Shown here piece after piece: positions 1 through 8,067 of a stretch of 64,000 nucleotides of DNA. How positions within the stretch are numbered: position 1 is the first letter of the stretch; each line of letters begins with the position of its first letter. Position numbers and translations under genes: made by a program. The notes beneath the pieces were generated by a model, which ran no database searches, was not told the DNA's origin, and saw only the letters and a program-made list of their open reading frames with translations. The stretch spans positions 1 through 64,000 of the forward strand of contig JAPCJR010000002.1 in assembly GCA_027886865.1 (NCBI GenBank), read 5' to 3'. Source of the stretch: Nitrososphaerota archaeon (GTDB lineage Archaea > Thermoproteota > Nitrososphaeria > Nitrososphaerales > UBA183).

Positions 1-45
1 TGGCGCGGGGGCAGGAGCTGGTGCCGCCTTTGGGTTCTTAGACAT
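1..45 (-). CDS. rps27ae: Ribosomal protein S27ae, amino-terminal fragment (window edge)
   Basis: An ATG at 45 opens a frame that runs off the left edge of the window. Its 15 codons read MSKNPKAAPAPAPA, an Ala/Pro-rich basic start. It lies 16 bp downstream of the S24e stop on the same strand. In many archaea S27ae directly follows S24e in the Rpo7-Spt4-S24e cluster, so the name rests on context rather than on conserved residues. The zinc-ribbon part would be outside the window. Confidence 0.4.
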   Translation of the reverse strand, partial: MSKNPKAAPAPAPAP

Positions 46-61
46 TGATTTTCACGGATCT

Positions 62-424
62 TTACTTCTTCTTCGCCGGCACGGCCGCCGCTGCAGCTGC
101 CGCAGCCTCGGTCTCCGCCTTCTTCTTAGCAGCCTTGATTGCGTCCTTCTCCTCCTTGGTCAGGAGGCGGACGGAGAGATACTCGTGGCTGGTCTTCTTC
201 TTTCCTTCCTCTGAATCGTAAACGTGGAACCGTCCCATCAGGCCCCTGGTGCCGGCCTCGGGTGACAGTCTGAGCAGAGTTACCTTGCCCTCGCTCGTGT
301 TCATGGCCTGCGCTACTTCCTTGATCGCATCCTTCCGGTTAAGGGCCCCCGCCTTGCCCGCGAATAAGACTTCGATCTCGGTCCTCCCGAGAAGCTTCGA
401 GTCCTTGCGTGTAACTATCTGCAT
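62..424 (-). CDS. rps24e: Ribosomal protein S24e
   Basis: Small-subunit protein shared by archaea and eukaryotes. The frame shows the family start pattern (QIVTRKDSKLLGRTEI), the central GLMGRFHVYDS stretch and a lysine/alanine-rich tail of about 25 residues ending in AKKK, longer than in many archaea. The ATG at 424 is preferred over an in-frame TTG at 433 because a TATA-like box at 451-460 sits about 31 bp upstream, suggesting a leaderless message. The gene is downstream of the DPCK-Spt4-Rpo7 cluster but separated from it by a secreted-protein gene. Confidence 0.93.
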   Translation of the reverse strand: MQIVTRKDSKLLGRTEIEVLFAGKAGALNRKDAIKEVAQAMNTSEGKVTLLRLSPEAGTRGLMGRFHVYDSEEGKKKTSHEYLSVRLLTKEEKDAIKAAKKKAETEAAAAAAAAVPAKKK

Positions 425-450
425 AGCTTCCAAATCGCCCTTCCGAAGGG

Positions 451-460
451 GTAAATAAAG
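451..460 (-). promoter_or_regulatory. TATA box for rps24e
   Basis: On the minus strand this reads CTTTATTTAC. It lies 22-31 bp before the two candidate starts of S24e, the normal archaeal spacing for a message with little or no leader. Confidence 0.5.
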
Positions 461-505
461 TCGTTACGGTGATGTAGTTCGGCTGCCGGATTCCGAGGTC
501 GAGGG

Positions 506-1480
506 CTAACCGTTGCAGTAGAAACTGATTATCCAGCCCTGTTGGCCGTTGTAGGTACCGTAGCTGCCAGCCCAACCCAAATACATGGGTGGAGGGATGC
601 TGCTCGGAGCGCCAGGGAAGAAGTAACTGCTGTACGCCCCACCGTTAACGTTACCGCTCGGAGCAACCCACGTGTTGCCGAACAGGTCAGCGAAGGTCGC
701 ACCGTCAGGCATGTAGGTCCCTCCGAAGGTGCTCGGGCAGGACGGGGTCGAGACGGGCGCCGCTGGCGCAAGGTTTAGGGCGAGTCCGACAGCCGCCCAG
801 TAGTTGTTGTTTCCAATCGTTGCCGGGAAAGATGTGGGAGAACTTATGCCCGATGTAGCATACTCAGCATAACCCTGCATCGAGCCAGAGGACGCTGTCG
901 ATGCCGTGAACCCGGCTCCGGGAGTGTAGGATGTGCCTCCAAGAATGTTGACCACGCCCACAGCGAAGCCGAGACTCGTGAACGAAGCAGTGGAAGTCGA
1001 GACTGGCGACCCTCGACCGAAACCGGAGCTGCTTGTCGCGCCTGCTGTCGTCACGCCAGCGAGCTCGTAGACGAATATGTCAGACACGTTCGGGATGATA
1101 ACCGGATACGTAACAGTGACCGTGTCGGCACCTCCGGCGGCGACCGTGGCATAGAGAACGTCAGAGCATTGCTCGTCGGCACTGGGGTTGCAGACGTAAG
1201 CGGCCTGCGTGAAAGATAATCCAAGGGTGTCGGAAACCGCGGGAGCCGAAGTAATGATCTGCCACGAGGCTATAGCGACGACCACGATGTCCCCGCCAGT
1301 CACGTGGCTTGAAAAAGAAGCCGTCTGTGCTTCCGACATGCAGCTTCCGAAGAAACAGCCTCCGCTGGCCTGCTGGACCAAGACGCCGGTCGCGCTAGCG
1401 GTCGGAGGAACTGCAAGGAGAAACGACCCCAGCAAGACCGCTGTTATCAGTAATGGCCTTAGCTTACTTAGAAAAAGCAC
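506..1480 (-). CDS. Secreted protein of unknown function, Ser/Thr/Gly-rich
   Basis: I do not recognise the family. The GTG at 1480 gives a 324-residue protein with a clear Sec-type signal: KLRP, then a hydrophobic core (LLITAVLLGSFLLAV) and a PTASA/TG cleavage-like region near residue 31. The mature part is rich in Ser, Thr, Gly and Ala, predicted to be beta-rich, with a Cys pair early (GGCFFGSC), another pair (CNPSADEQC) and a final Cys near the end, which suggests disulfides outside the cell. A longer reading from 1729 overlaps the kinase gene and looks non-coding. A minus-strand TTAAATAA box at about 1507-1514 is about 30 bp before the GTG. It interrupts the usual DPCK-S24e adjacency. Confidence 0.7.
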   Translation of the reverse strand: MLFLSKLRPLLITAVLLGSFLLAVPPTASATGVLVQQASGGCFFGSCMSEAQTASFSSHVTGGDIVVVAIASWQIITSAPAVSDTLGLSFTQAAYVCNPSADEQCSDVLYATVAAGGADTVTVTYPVIIPNVSDIFVYELAGVTTAGATSSSGFGRGSPVSTSTASFTSLGFAVGVVNILGGTSYTPGAGFTASTASSGSMQGYAEYATSGISSPTSFPATIGNNNYWAAVGLALNLAPAAPVSTPSCPSTFGGTYMPDGATFADLFGNTWVAPSGNVNGGAYSSYFFPGAPSSIPPPMYLGWAGSYGTYNGQQGWIISFYCNG

Positions 1481-1565
1481 AGGAATGTGAACGACACTTT
1501 CATGCTTATTTAACCATTCCACAGAACAAAGCTCCGGGATTCTTTCAGAGGCTACGGCGCCCAAC

Positions 1566-2066
1566 TCATCCTTTCTGCATCGCTGCAAGTGTCTTCTCGG
1601 CTGACGACTTTGCCCTTTCATCGATGGCGACGAAGACCACGCCCTTGCCGGGCTGTCCATAGTAGAGGGAAGAACCGAGCGGGGCGGCCCAGATCGCCGG
1701 GATCGCGAGCAGGTCTTCCTCGCCGTCAATCAGGACGCGCGCAGGTGTCTCTCCGGCAAGGGCTGCGATAATCGCGTGGACGGCTTCAGGGGTTATCGTC
1801 CCTGCGGGGTTAGCGGCCGCGAATACGCGGACGAACGGGACGTCAGGGGCCTGTCTCTTCACCCTCCTCTCGAACCCATCCACCACTTGCAAATCGGGCG
1901 TCCGGCCGAGCGCCTGTAGTGACTCGGTCACGCGGTCTCCGACAGATATCACAAGCGGAGCAGAACGGAGCGCGGTGAGGAAGGCCTTCGTCTTCAACTT
2001 GTCCGGAGCATAGAGGATGCCTACGGGCCTCTTGAGCCGCCGCCGCAATGCAGGACCGACGACCAG
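1566..2066 (-). CDS. GTP-dependent dephospho-CoA kinase (DUF359 family)
   Basis: This family phosphorylates dephospho-CoA with GTP in the last step of archaeal CoA synthesis. The sequence matches in the start region (LRRRLKRPVGILY), the VGDRVTESL motif, and the VDGEEDLLA-type segment followed by GSSLYYGQPGKGVV near the end, where the family binds nucleotide. It follows Spt4, as is usual in archaea. The start is a puzzle: between the Spt4 stop at 2084 and the conserved region there is no in-frame ATG or GTG, only CTG at 2066 and a TTG at 2048 that would cut into the conserved domain. An ATG at 2183 would overlap Spt4 by 100 bp. I chose CTG 2066 as the best fit. The family call is firm, the start is not. 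Confidence 0.85.
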   Translation of the reverse strand: MVVGPALRRRLKRPVGILYAPDKLKTKAFLTALRSAPLVISVGDRVTESLQALGRTPDLQVVDGFERRVKRQAPDVPFVRVFAAANPAGTITPEAVHAIIAALAGETPARVLIDGEEDLLAIPAIWAAPLGSSLYYGQPGKGVVFVAIDERAKSSAEKTLAAMQKG

Positions 2067-2083
2067 CCGCGTCGTTACTGGGC

Positions 2084-2269
2084 TTAGCTTACCTTGAGCG
2101 CGTATCTTCCGGGCTTCTTTATCGCCAGCGTCTCGGCGACCTTCGAGTTCTTCGGGTCGAGCACTATCACGAGCCCGGACCATTCATCGCTCAGCTCGTT
2201 GGACCCGTCGTTGGGGCACTTCTTCTCGTTGGTGAGCATGTGGCATTTCCTGCACGCGAGTTCCTTCAT
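2084..2269 (-). CDS. spt4: Transcription elongation factor Spt4 (RpoE'')
   Basis: Spt4 pairs with Spt5 (NusG homologue) on the RNA polymerase clamp and raises processivity. The 61-residue frame has the zinc-binding start (LACRKCHML, then a third Cys in KKCPNDG), followed by SDEWSGLVIVLDP and the ending KPGRYALKVS typical of the family. It lies 9 bp after Rpo7, as in most archaea. The fourth zinc ligand seen in many Spt4 proteins is not obvious here; an Asn-Asp-Gly follows the third Cys. Confidence 0.93.
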   Translation of the reverse strand: MKELACRKCHMLTNEKKCPNDGSNELSDEWSGLVIVLDPKNSKVAETLAIKKPGRYALKVS

Positions 2270-2278
2270 CAGATATCA

Positions 2279-2863
2279 CTACTTGGCCGCCCGGGCCTCT
2301 ACCTTCGCCATCTTGGCCGCCTTCGCCACGTCCTCGTCTATCCACTCTAGGGCTCCGAGGTAGGGCTGCCTGCACGTGACCCCTATCTTGCCCATCGAGA
2401 TTCCGTGGCCGAGGGAGACCGCCGTTATGCGCACGCGCATCTTGCTTCCGACCTTGAGTGTCCGCTTGCTCTGCGATGCGGTGATGACCCCTGACTTTAC
2501 GTCACTGGTCAGGTAGTCGTCCATGATCTGGCTGAGGTGAAGGAGCGCGTCGGTCGGGCCTATCCTGACGAAGGCTCCGAAGTCAGTGATCTCGACGATC
2601 TCTCCCTCGATTATCTCCTGCTTAAGCGGGTAGAAGGCGAACACTTCGAACTTTACCTTGTGATAGGTGGCACCGTCGCCAGCGATTATCTTGCCTATCT
2701 TGTCTATCTTGACGTTCGTGACGAGCACCAGGTAACCATAATCCGGATTGATGGTGCTCTCATACTTCAGCTTCAGGAGCTCCAAGGCGACATTCTCTAG
2801 GGACGCGCCGAACCTGTTTGGTGGGACGCGAACTACGTCCTCAAGTTCGACTAGCTGGAACAA
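2279..2863 (-). CDS. rpo7: DNA-directed RNA polymerase subunit Rpo7 (RpoE')
   Basis: Rpo7 forms the polymerase stalk with Rpo4. The frame begins with the family signature (QLVELEDVVRVPP), followed by the RNP-like half and, from about residue 80, an S1 domain (GEIVEITDFGAFVRIGPTDALLHLSQI). The carboxy tail of about 15 residues is Ala/Lys-rich. The start is TTG at 2863; a TATA-like box at 2884-2893 lies about 25 bp upstream, so the message is probably leaderless. Confidence 0.95.
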   Translation of the reverse strand: MFQLVELEDVVRVPPNRFGASLENVALELLKLKYESTINPDYGYLVLVTNVKIDKIGKIIAGDGATYHKVKFEVFAFYPLKQEIIEGEIVEITDFGAFVRIGPTDALLHLSQIMDDYLTSDVKSGVITASQSKRTLKVGSKMRVRITAVSLGHGISMGKIGVTCRQPYLGALEWIDEDVAKAAKMAKVEARAAK

Positions 2864-2883
2864 TATTAATAACTTCGTAGGGG

Positions 2884-2893
2884 CATATTTTAC
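2884..2893 (-). promoter_or_regulatory. TATA box for rpo7-spt4-DPCK
   Basis: The minus strand reads GTAAAATATG here, about 25 bp ahead of the TTG start of Rpo7 at 2863. Confidence 0.5.
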
Positions 2894-2969
2894 TCATACT
2901 AAAGTTTGATGCTTATTCCAAGCGTGACCGAACCGTGCGCGGTTTACCGGCGGGACGCCGAGCACCACG

Positions 2970-3383
2970 TTAGACCGAGACCCTTCCACCGCTCAGAATG
3001 ATGACGCCTACATGAAGGGCCTTCAGCTGCCGGATGAGTCCCGCGTCGAGGGTGGCCACGAACGCGCCCAAATCGAGCGCCAGTGAGATCAGCTCGTCGT
3101 CGGCCGTCCCCTTGCCAGTCGGATTCTGAATCACCAACTCTCCGCGGTCGACCATCTCCTTCGCCAGGGATGCATAGCGCGACGCCCTGTTCCTTCCGCC
3201 GGCGAGGCGCTCGAGCTCGTCGTACACGGGCTTGATCACGACCCCTTCGAAACTACCGACGCTCTCGAGTATGTCCTCGCGCCAGGGAGTCGGGCGTTCC
3301 ATCACGGCGATGAGGAAGCTGCTGTCGAAGAGCACCTTACGCAGCGGCGCTACTTTACGAGGCCCGAGCCGATTAGGCGCCAA
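2970..3383 (-). CDS. PIN-domain protein (Fcf1-like nuclease fold)
   Basis: PIN domains are Mg-dependent RNA nucleases. Visible acidic residues are the first Asp in KVLFDSSFL (about residue 20), a Glu in PVYDELERL, the DDE cluster in GTADDELISLA and the Asp of FVATLDAGL. This order matches the four-acid PIN site. The protein is 137 residues if started at ATG 3383, overlapping the aIF2-gamma end by 34 bp, or 121 from GTG 3335. In many archaea a PIN protein of this type follows aIF2-gamma, so a housekeeping RNA role is more likely than a toxin, and no antitoxin partner is seen. Confidence 0.85.
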   Translation of the reverse strand: MAPNRLGPRKVAPLRKVLFDSSFLIAVMERPTPWREDILESVGSFEGVVIKPVYDELERLAGGRNRASRYASLAKEMVDRGELVIQNPTGKGTADDELISLALDLGAFVATLDAGLIRQLKALHVGVIILSGGRVSV

Positions 3384-4603
3384 CGCTCCCCTATCCTCCT
3401 GCTCAGAGCGACTCGCGACCCCTTCTCGGCCACCACTGGCTTGCGCAGGTCCATCTCGGCCACTGCGTCTCTCGCCGAGGTTACCGTCCCGAGCGTCGCA
3501 GCCGTGCCGATGTTGAGTCTCAGGGACTCGCCCAGCCTCACCTTCTCTACCTTCAGCATCTCCGCCGACCCTACGGCCTGTTCGAACAGTTGAAGGTCGG
3601 CCGTGATGTGCGTCTTGGAAGGAGGGAGCGAGCCAGGCTTGCCGATGAGGCTGCCGACCATCAGGTCGCCCTTCGTCAACGAAGGGTCGAGGTAGGTGCC
3701 CACCGAGACCAGCCCTCCAGGCCCCACCTTATCGGCCATGCCCACGCCTGTGCCGAGGCTTGCTATCCTCGTCATTATCGGAGAATACTTCCCCCTGTCA
3801 TCCACCAGCCCGGGTGAGATCTCGACCTCGTCGCCTACGTTGAGTTCGCCCTTGACGACGCTGCCGCCTATCACGCCGCCCACCAGCTCGGAGATGTCGG
3901 TGCCGGGCTTGTTCACATCGAAGCTCCTCAGCACGACCATCTGCACGTCGGCCGTAGAGTCGCGCTGCGGCGTCGGGATGTTCTGCTCTAGGGCCTCGAT
4001 CAGAGCGTCGATGTTGATGCGGTGCTGGGCCGAGACAGGGATTATCGGCGCGTCGGCGGCGATGGTCGGGGCGAGGAAGCTCTTGATCGCTTCGTAATTC
4101 TTCCTTGCTCCTTCTGAGTCCACCCTGTCAATCTTGTTCTGAACTATTACCATCTTCTTCATCCCCAGCATCTGCAGCGCGAGCATGTGCTCCCTGGTCT
4201 GCGGCATGGGTACCGGCTCGTTGGCGGCTATGACTAGGATAGCTCCGTCCATGACGGCTGCGCCCGCGAGCATGTTAGTCATGAGGCTCTCGTGTCCCGG
4301 GGAATCCACGAAGCTGACCGTCCTGAGCAGCTGCGTCTCCTGACCGCACACGGGGCAGACCGGCGAGGTCGAATAGGCCTCCGGCGGCGGAGTGTGGGCG
4401 CACTTGTAGAACGCAGCGTCGGCGTAGCCGACCTTGATCGTGATACCTCTCTTCAGCTCCTCGCTGTGGGCGCTCGCCCAGACACCGGTTATCGACGCGA
4501 CCAGACTGGTCTTGCCGTGGTCTACGTGGCCGCTGGTCCCTATGTTACACTCTGGCTGCTTGGGAATCCGCCTAACCGGGACTGTTTCTGTCGCTTGCGC
4601 CAT
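3350..4603 (-). CDS. eif2g: Translation initiation factor aIF2 gamma subunit
   Basis: GTPase core of the aIF2 complex that brings initiator Met-tRNA to the ribosome. Motifs in order: G1 GHVDHGKT at residues 25-32, a switch region with GITIKVGYAD, Cys residues at 67, 83 and 86 of the zinc knuckle (the first half is CAH rather than a full CxxC), G3 DSPGH at 100-104, and G4 QNKID. Domains II and III follow and end in the family-typical RWRLIGSG. The length of 417 is normal. A TATA-like box at 4635-4646 precedes the ATG at 4603 with a leader of about 13 nt. Confidence 0.97.
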   Translation of the reverse strand: MAQATETVPVRRIPKQPECNIGTSGHVDHGKTSLVASITGVWASAHSEELKRGITIKVGYADAAFYKCAHTPPPEAYSTSPVCPVCGQETQLLRTVSFVDSPGHESLMTNMLAGAAVMDGAILVIAANEPVPMPQTREHMLALQMLGMKKMVIVQNKIDRVDSEGARKNYEAIKSFLAPTIAADAPIIPVSAQHRINIDALIEALEQNIPTPQRDSTADVQMVVLRSFDVNKPGTDISELVGGVIGGSVVKGELNVGDEVEISPGLVDDRGKYSPIMTRIASLGTGVGMADKVGPGGLVSVGTYLDPSLTKGDLMVGSLIGKPGSLPPSKTHITADLQLFEQAVGSAEMLKVEKVRLGESLRLNIGTAATLGTVTSARDAVAEMDLRKPVVAEKGSRVALSRRIGERWRLIGSGLVK

Positions 4604-4634
4604 GAGGACCGTTGACTGAAGTTGCGAATTTCGG

Positions 4635-4646
4635 TGATAATTAAAT
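4635..4646 (-). promoter_or_regulatory. TATA box for aIF2-gamma
   Basis: The minus strand reads CATTTAATTATC. Its centre is about 38 bp before the ATG at 4603. Confidence 0.5.
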
Positions 4647-4666
4647 GTGATGAGTTGCCGGAGTGC

Positions 4667-5008
4667 TTACTCGCTCTTCACGACGTTGAGCTGGTAGATC
4701 TCTTCGGTGACCGTCCCTCCTCTAACCAGCTTGCGTCTCTTCTCCCCGCTTACCGAGTGCTTGAATCCGATGCCTTCGGTCATCAGTACGTACCTCTTTC
4801 CGCTGCCGAGCACGTCCCTGCGCATCGGGAATCCTGCCTTGTCGCTGCCTCCTGTTATCTTGACCTTGTAAGCCTGACCAACAACGCTAAGGTCGACGAC
4901 CTCTCCTACCTTCCTGCCCACGAACAGCTGAGCGGTCGAGTCTTTCGCCTCAAGGACCTCTGACTTGCCTGTCTTAGGGTCCGAAACGACGATCTTGTAG
5001 GCGGCCAT
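4667..5008 (-). CDS. rps6e: Ribosomal protein S6e
   Basis: Small-subunit protein of the archaeal/eukaryotic type. The start KIVVSDPKTGKS, the middle KITGGSDKAGFPMRRDV and the VSGEKRRKLVRGGTV segment are family hallmarks. At 113 residues it is the short archaeal form without the phosphorylated eukaryotic tail. S6e upstream of aIF2-gamma is a conserved archaeal order. It has its own TATA-like box at 5033-5043. Confidence 0.96.
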   Translation of the reverse strand: MAAYKIVVSDPKTGKSEVLEAKDSTAQLFVGRKVGEVVDLSVVGQAYKVKITGGSDKAGFPMRRDVLGSGKRYVLMTEGIGFKHSVSGEKRRKLVRGGTVTEEIYQLNVVKSE

Positions 5009-5032
5009 CTTTCATGCCCCTTTCCGGGCTCC

Positions 5033-5043
5033 GTTAATAAGAT
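5033..5043 (-). promoter_or_regulatory. TATA box for rps6e
   Basis: Minus strand ATCTTATTAAC, about 30 bp before the S6e ATG at 5008. Confidence 0.5.
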
Positions 5044-5097
5044 GTGTGGTGGCTGATGAACGGCTCGTCCGCTTTTGTCTCGCCCGGCGCGAGTGCG

Positions 5098-5107
5098 ACA
5101 TAAATAC
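5098..5107 (+). promoter_or_regulatory. TATA box for the 30-residue membrane peptide gene
   Basis: ACATAAATAC on the plus strand, centred about 30 bp before the ATG at 5133. The spacing predicts transcription starting at or just before that ATG. Confidence 0.45.
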
Positions 5108-5132
5108 CAGGACGGTCGGCTTGTCGGTCAGG

Positions 5133-5225
5133 ATGAAGCCGAAGGCGCGGCGAGGATACGCTCATCTGATTGCGGCCGTCATAATCATCCTCCTCATCAT
5201 CATAATCGTGCTGTTGGTCTTCTGA
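5133..5225 (+). CDS. Predicted 30-residue single-pass membrane peptide
   Basis: A short ATG-to-TGA frame. The first seven residues are basic (MKPKARR), then come a short polar stretch and a run of about 18 Ile/Leu/Val residues reaching the end, which would form one transmembrane helix with the basic end inside the cell. A TATA-like box at 5098-5107 is at leaderless distance. The gene lies on the same strand 59 bp before a stomatin-like gene that has its own TATA box. No family is recognised. The frame could be chance, but promoter spacing, charge layout and hydrophobic span fit a real peptide. Confidence 0.45.
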   Translation: MKPKARRGYAHLIAAVIIILLIIIIVLLVF

Positions 5226-5240
5226 GGTCTCTTCCCTAAG

Positions 5241-5250
5241 TTATTATAAG
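5241..5250 (+). promoter_or_regulatory. TATA box for the stomatin-like gene
   Basis: TTATTATAAG, centred about 39 bp before the ATG at 5285. Confidence 0.5.
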
Positions 5251-5284
5251 AGCTGAGGGCGACTGGTCATCGGATGATGGCCGG

Positions 5285-6229
5285 ATGGTAGACCTGTACC
5301 TGGCTGCGGTCCTCATTGTGGTGCTGTTGGTGGTGGCCTGGCTCGTCGGCCGCTCTCTGCACATCGTCAGGCCAACGCAGCGCGGCCTGGTCGAGAGGTA
5401 CGGCCGCTACCATCGTTTCGTCCCCGCAGGTCTCACATTCCTCGTGCCCGCCGTCGACCGGCTGATCAAAGTGAACATCACAGAACAGATCACCGAGCCC
5501 GAACCTCAAGTCATAGTCACGAAGGACAGGTTGAACCTCACGATTAACATGGTCGTCTCGTACAAGGTCAGGCCGGACGAGGCCTCGGTCAAGGCGAGCG
5601 AGTACAGCGTCAACAACTACAAGCAGCAAATCGATATCCTCTGCCACGTGGCTCTCAGGGACATCCTCGGCTCGATGACCTACGAGGAGGCGAACCAGGG
5701 CAGGGACGTGATCAACGCGCAACTGCTCACCAAGCTAAAGGCCCAGACGGATTCGTGGGGGATTGACATCGTCCGGGCCGAGATCAAGGACCTCAGGCCG
5801 CCCCAGAACATCCAGGACTCCATGAACAAGATCATAGAATCGGAGAACACGAAGCGCTCTGCGGTCAACCAGGCCGACGGGCTCGCGGCGCAGGCCGACG
5901 GGCAGAGGAGGGCGGCCATCGCTCAGGCCGAGGGCGAGAGGCAGGCCGAGATACTGCGGGCCGAAGGGCAGAAGCTCGCGACGATATCGATTGCGGAGGG
6001 TGACGCGCAGGCGACGAAGCTGCGGAACGAGGCCCTCACCACCTACTTCAAGGACAACGCGGTCGTCTTCAAGAAGCTGGAGGCCATAGAATCGATAATG
6101 AACAACGCGAAGATAATAGTGCCTGAAGGGAACTTGACGACTCTCATCCTGAACGAAGCGAACAACCTGGACAAGCAGCTGATACCCATTCAGATTCAGC
6201 CGGCGAAGGACGACAAGAACTCGAAGTAG
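5285..6229 (+). CDS. SPFH/Band 7 stomatin-like membrane protein
   Basis: Proteins of this family form oligomeric scaffolds at the membrane. The 314-residue protein has an amino-terminal membrane helix (about residues 5-22), then an SPFH domain starting HIVRPTQRGLVERYGRY and containing VPAVDRLIKVNI, then a long Ala/Glu/Gln-rich coiled-coil (about 190-250, with repeated AQA/QAEGE segments) and a carboxy tail with a hydrophobic patch (NLTTLILNEAN). The companion NfeD gene and serine protease found near many prokaryotic stomatins are absent here. It is flanked upstream by the short membrane peptide and downstream convergently by aIF5B, with 12 bp between stops. Confidence 0.93.
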   Translation: MVDLYLAAVLIVVLLVVAWLVGRSLHIVRPTQRGLVERYGRYHRFVPAGLTFLVPAVDRLIKVNITEQITEPEPQVIVTKDRLNLTINMVVSYKVRPDEASVKASEYSVNNYKQQIDILCHVALRDILGSMTYEEANQGRDVINAQLLTKLKAQTDSWGIDIVRAEIKDLRPPQNIQDSMNKIIESENTKRSAVNQADGLAAQADGQRRAAIAQAEGERQAEILRAEGQKLATISIAEGDAQATKLRNEALTTYFKDNAVVFKKLEAIESIMNNAKIIVPEGNLTTLILNEANNLDKQLIPIQIQPAKDDKNSK

Positions 6230-6241
6230 CGCGCGGCCGTC

Positions 6242-8035
6242 TCAGAACCCGTACATCATGTCCTTGACCGACCGGATGGCGATGATCTCATCGAGCGCGA
6301 CCGCGTCGTCCTCCTTGAGCGTGCTTGCGAGGTCGCCCTTGAGCAGCTTGACGTCGTGGGAGGTGGGGAAGCTGTAGATGAGGTCGTTCTCCCTCACCTG
6401 CCTGCCCAGCGTCGGACCCCTCACGGAGATCGCGACCTGCATCCCCTTGGTGGCCTCCTGGACCGGCTTGGCGTTCTCTTGGATCTGCTCTACCACGCCC
6501 AGCTCGACCCCGGTCGAGTCCATCAAGCGGACCTTTGGCTTGAGCCTTCCGGCCATGACCTCTACTCCGAAGACCGCGGGGTCGTTCCTCCTGAAGAACA
6601 TCCCGGGGAGCGCCTTGAGCTTCGCGGGGTGGACGATCGTGGAGAGCGCGTTCCTCTCGTCCTCCTCGCGCCTCTTGGCGGCCCACTGCACGTAGCCCTC
6701 GATGGCATCATAGATGACGTCCGAGGTGATTATCTGTGCGCGCTTGGCCGCCTCCTTCGCCTCTGGGACCACCTTGACGTCGAACCCGATGATGGCTCCC
6801 AGGTACGGGTCGTGCTCGGCTACCGCCTCGGCCTCGATCATGTCCCTCTTGGTGATGTCGCCGATGTCGGCCATCCTGACCGGGATCTCCCTCTGGTCGA
6901 GCATCCTGATGAGCGCCTCGAGGCCGCCGATGTTGCCGGCCTTCACTATCACGCCGTCGATGTCGAGCTTCGAGACAAGCGTCCCGAGGTCCTTCTCCGC
7001 GTCGGCCTTTATGGACTGGAACTCCGTCTCGTCGAGGTACGTTATGACGGACGTGCCGGGGATGACCCCCTCAAGGTCCGTCGAGACCAGCTTGACGCCG
7101 GCGGCCGAGTAGACCTCTTGGACCGGGGTGAACTTGTCTCGCGGGTCCCTCATCTCGTCGAGCGGCTTCGGCATGAAGAGCGCCTTCACCTTGGAGCCGA
7201 TCGCTCCGTCTCTCTTGACTAGGACGATCTTGTCCCCCACGGATAGCTTGCCTTCCGTCAGTATGATGTTGGCCGTCTGGCCTATCCCGAGTTCCTCCTG
7301 CAGCTCGAGGATGATACCTCGCGCGTGGCCGGTCTCGTTGATCGCGACGAGCTTCTCTGAGAGGAACTGCTGCGCCAGCCCGATGAGCACCGCGATCAGC
7401 TCGGGGAGCCCTACCTCGTACCTGGCCGAGATGGGCACGATGGACACCTGCTTCTTGAAGTCCTTAACACGGTAGTAGGCGTCCGAGTTGAAGCCGAGCC
7501 TGGAGAGTCCCCCAACGACGTTGTAGAGCCGCTCCTCCAGCTCGTCGTTCCACTCCGGAGGCTGCTGCTTGAGGACGGCTCCGAGGCTCCCCTTCGAGTC
7601 CTTGCGCCAGCCCCTGATCATGTCGATCTTGTTCAGGGCGACGAGGAACGGGACCTTTCGCTGCTTGAGTATCTCTATGCTCTCGAAGGTCTGGTTCTCC
7701 AGCCCCTTCTGGACGTCGACGAGGAGGATCGCTATGTCAGCGGCCGAGCCGCCCCTCATCCTCAGGTTGGAGAAGACCTCGTGCCCCGGGGTATCTATGA
7801 CGAGGAGCCCGGGTATCTTGAGCTGCGCCCCCGACTTGGTCATCAACTGACCTGAGATGGCGGTGAGCGTCTCCATCGGGAAGAAGCTTGCGCCTATCTC
7901 TTGTGTGATGCCCCCCGCCTCACGGGCCTGGACGCCCGTCCCGCGTAACTTGTCTAAGAAGCTAGTCTTGCCGGCATCTGTATGCCCCAGTACGACGACC
8001 ACTGGCTGGCGTAGAATATGCGTGGGCTGGGACAT
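6242..8035 (-). CDS. infB: Translation initiation factor aIF5B
   Basis: Universal GTPase for ribosomal subunit joining. G1 GHTDAGKTS begins at residue 17, G3 DTPGH is at 81-85 and G4 is ALNKIDMI near 133. Domain II, the domain III alpha/beta/alpha fold (LDIDGVIVKAGNIGGLEAL) and domain IV follow; length 597 is normal for archaea and no intein is seen. It lies downstream of NDK but has its own TATA-like box at 8068-8078. Confidence 0.97.
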   Translation of the reverse strand: MSQPTHILRQPVVVVLGHTDAGKTSFLDKLRGTGVQAREAGGITQEIGASFFPMETLTAISGQLMTKSGAQLKIPGLLVIDTPGHEVFSNLRMRGGSAADIAILLVDVQKGLENQTFESIEILKQRKVPFLVALNKIDMIRGWRKDSKGSLGAVLKQQPPEWNDELEERLYNVVGGLSRLGFNSDAYYRVKDFKKQVSIVPISARYEVGLPELIAVLIGLAQQFLSEKLVAINETGHARGIILELQEELGIGQTANIILTEGKLSVGDKIVLVKRDGAIGSKVKALFMPKPLDEMRDPRDKFTPVQEVYSAAGVKLVSTDLEGVIPGTSVITYLDETEFQSIKADAEKDLGTLVSKLDIDGVIVKAGNIGGLEALIRMLDQREIPVRMADIGDITKRDMIEAEAVAEHDPYLGAIIGFDVKVVPEAKEAAKRAQIITSDVIYDAIEGYVQWAAKRREEDERNALSTIVHPAKLKALPGMFFRRNDPAVFGVEVMAGRLKPKVRLMDSTGVELGVVEQIQENAKPVQEATKGMQVAISVRGPTLGRQVRENDLIYSFPTSHDVKLLKGDLASTLKEDDAVALDEIIAIRSVKDMMYGF

Positions 8036-8067
8036 CTCCGAACAACAACAGGCGCGGATCCGATGTA

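Noticed and set aside
2970..3383. PIN protein as a VapC toxin
   Set aside because: No antitoxin gene is adjacent, and its place after aIF2-gamma fits a housekeeping role.
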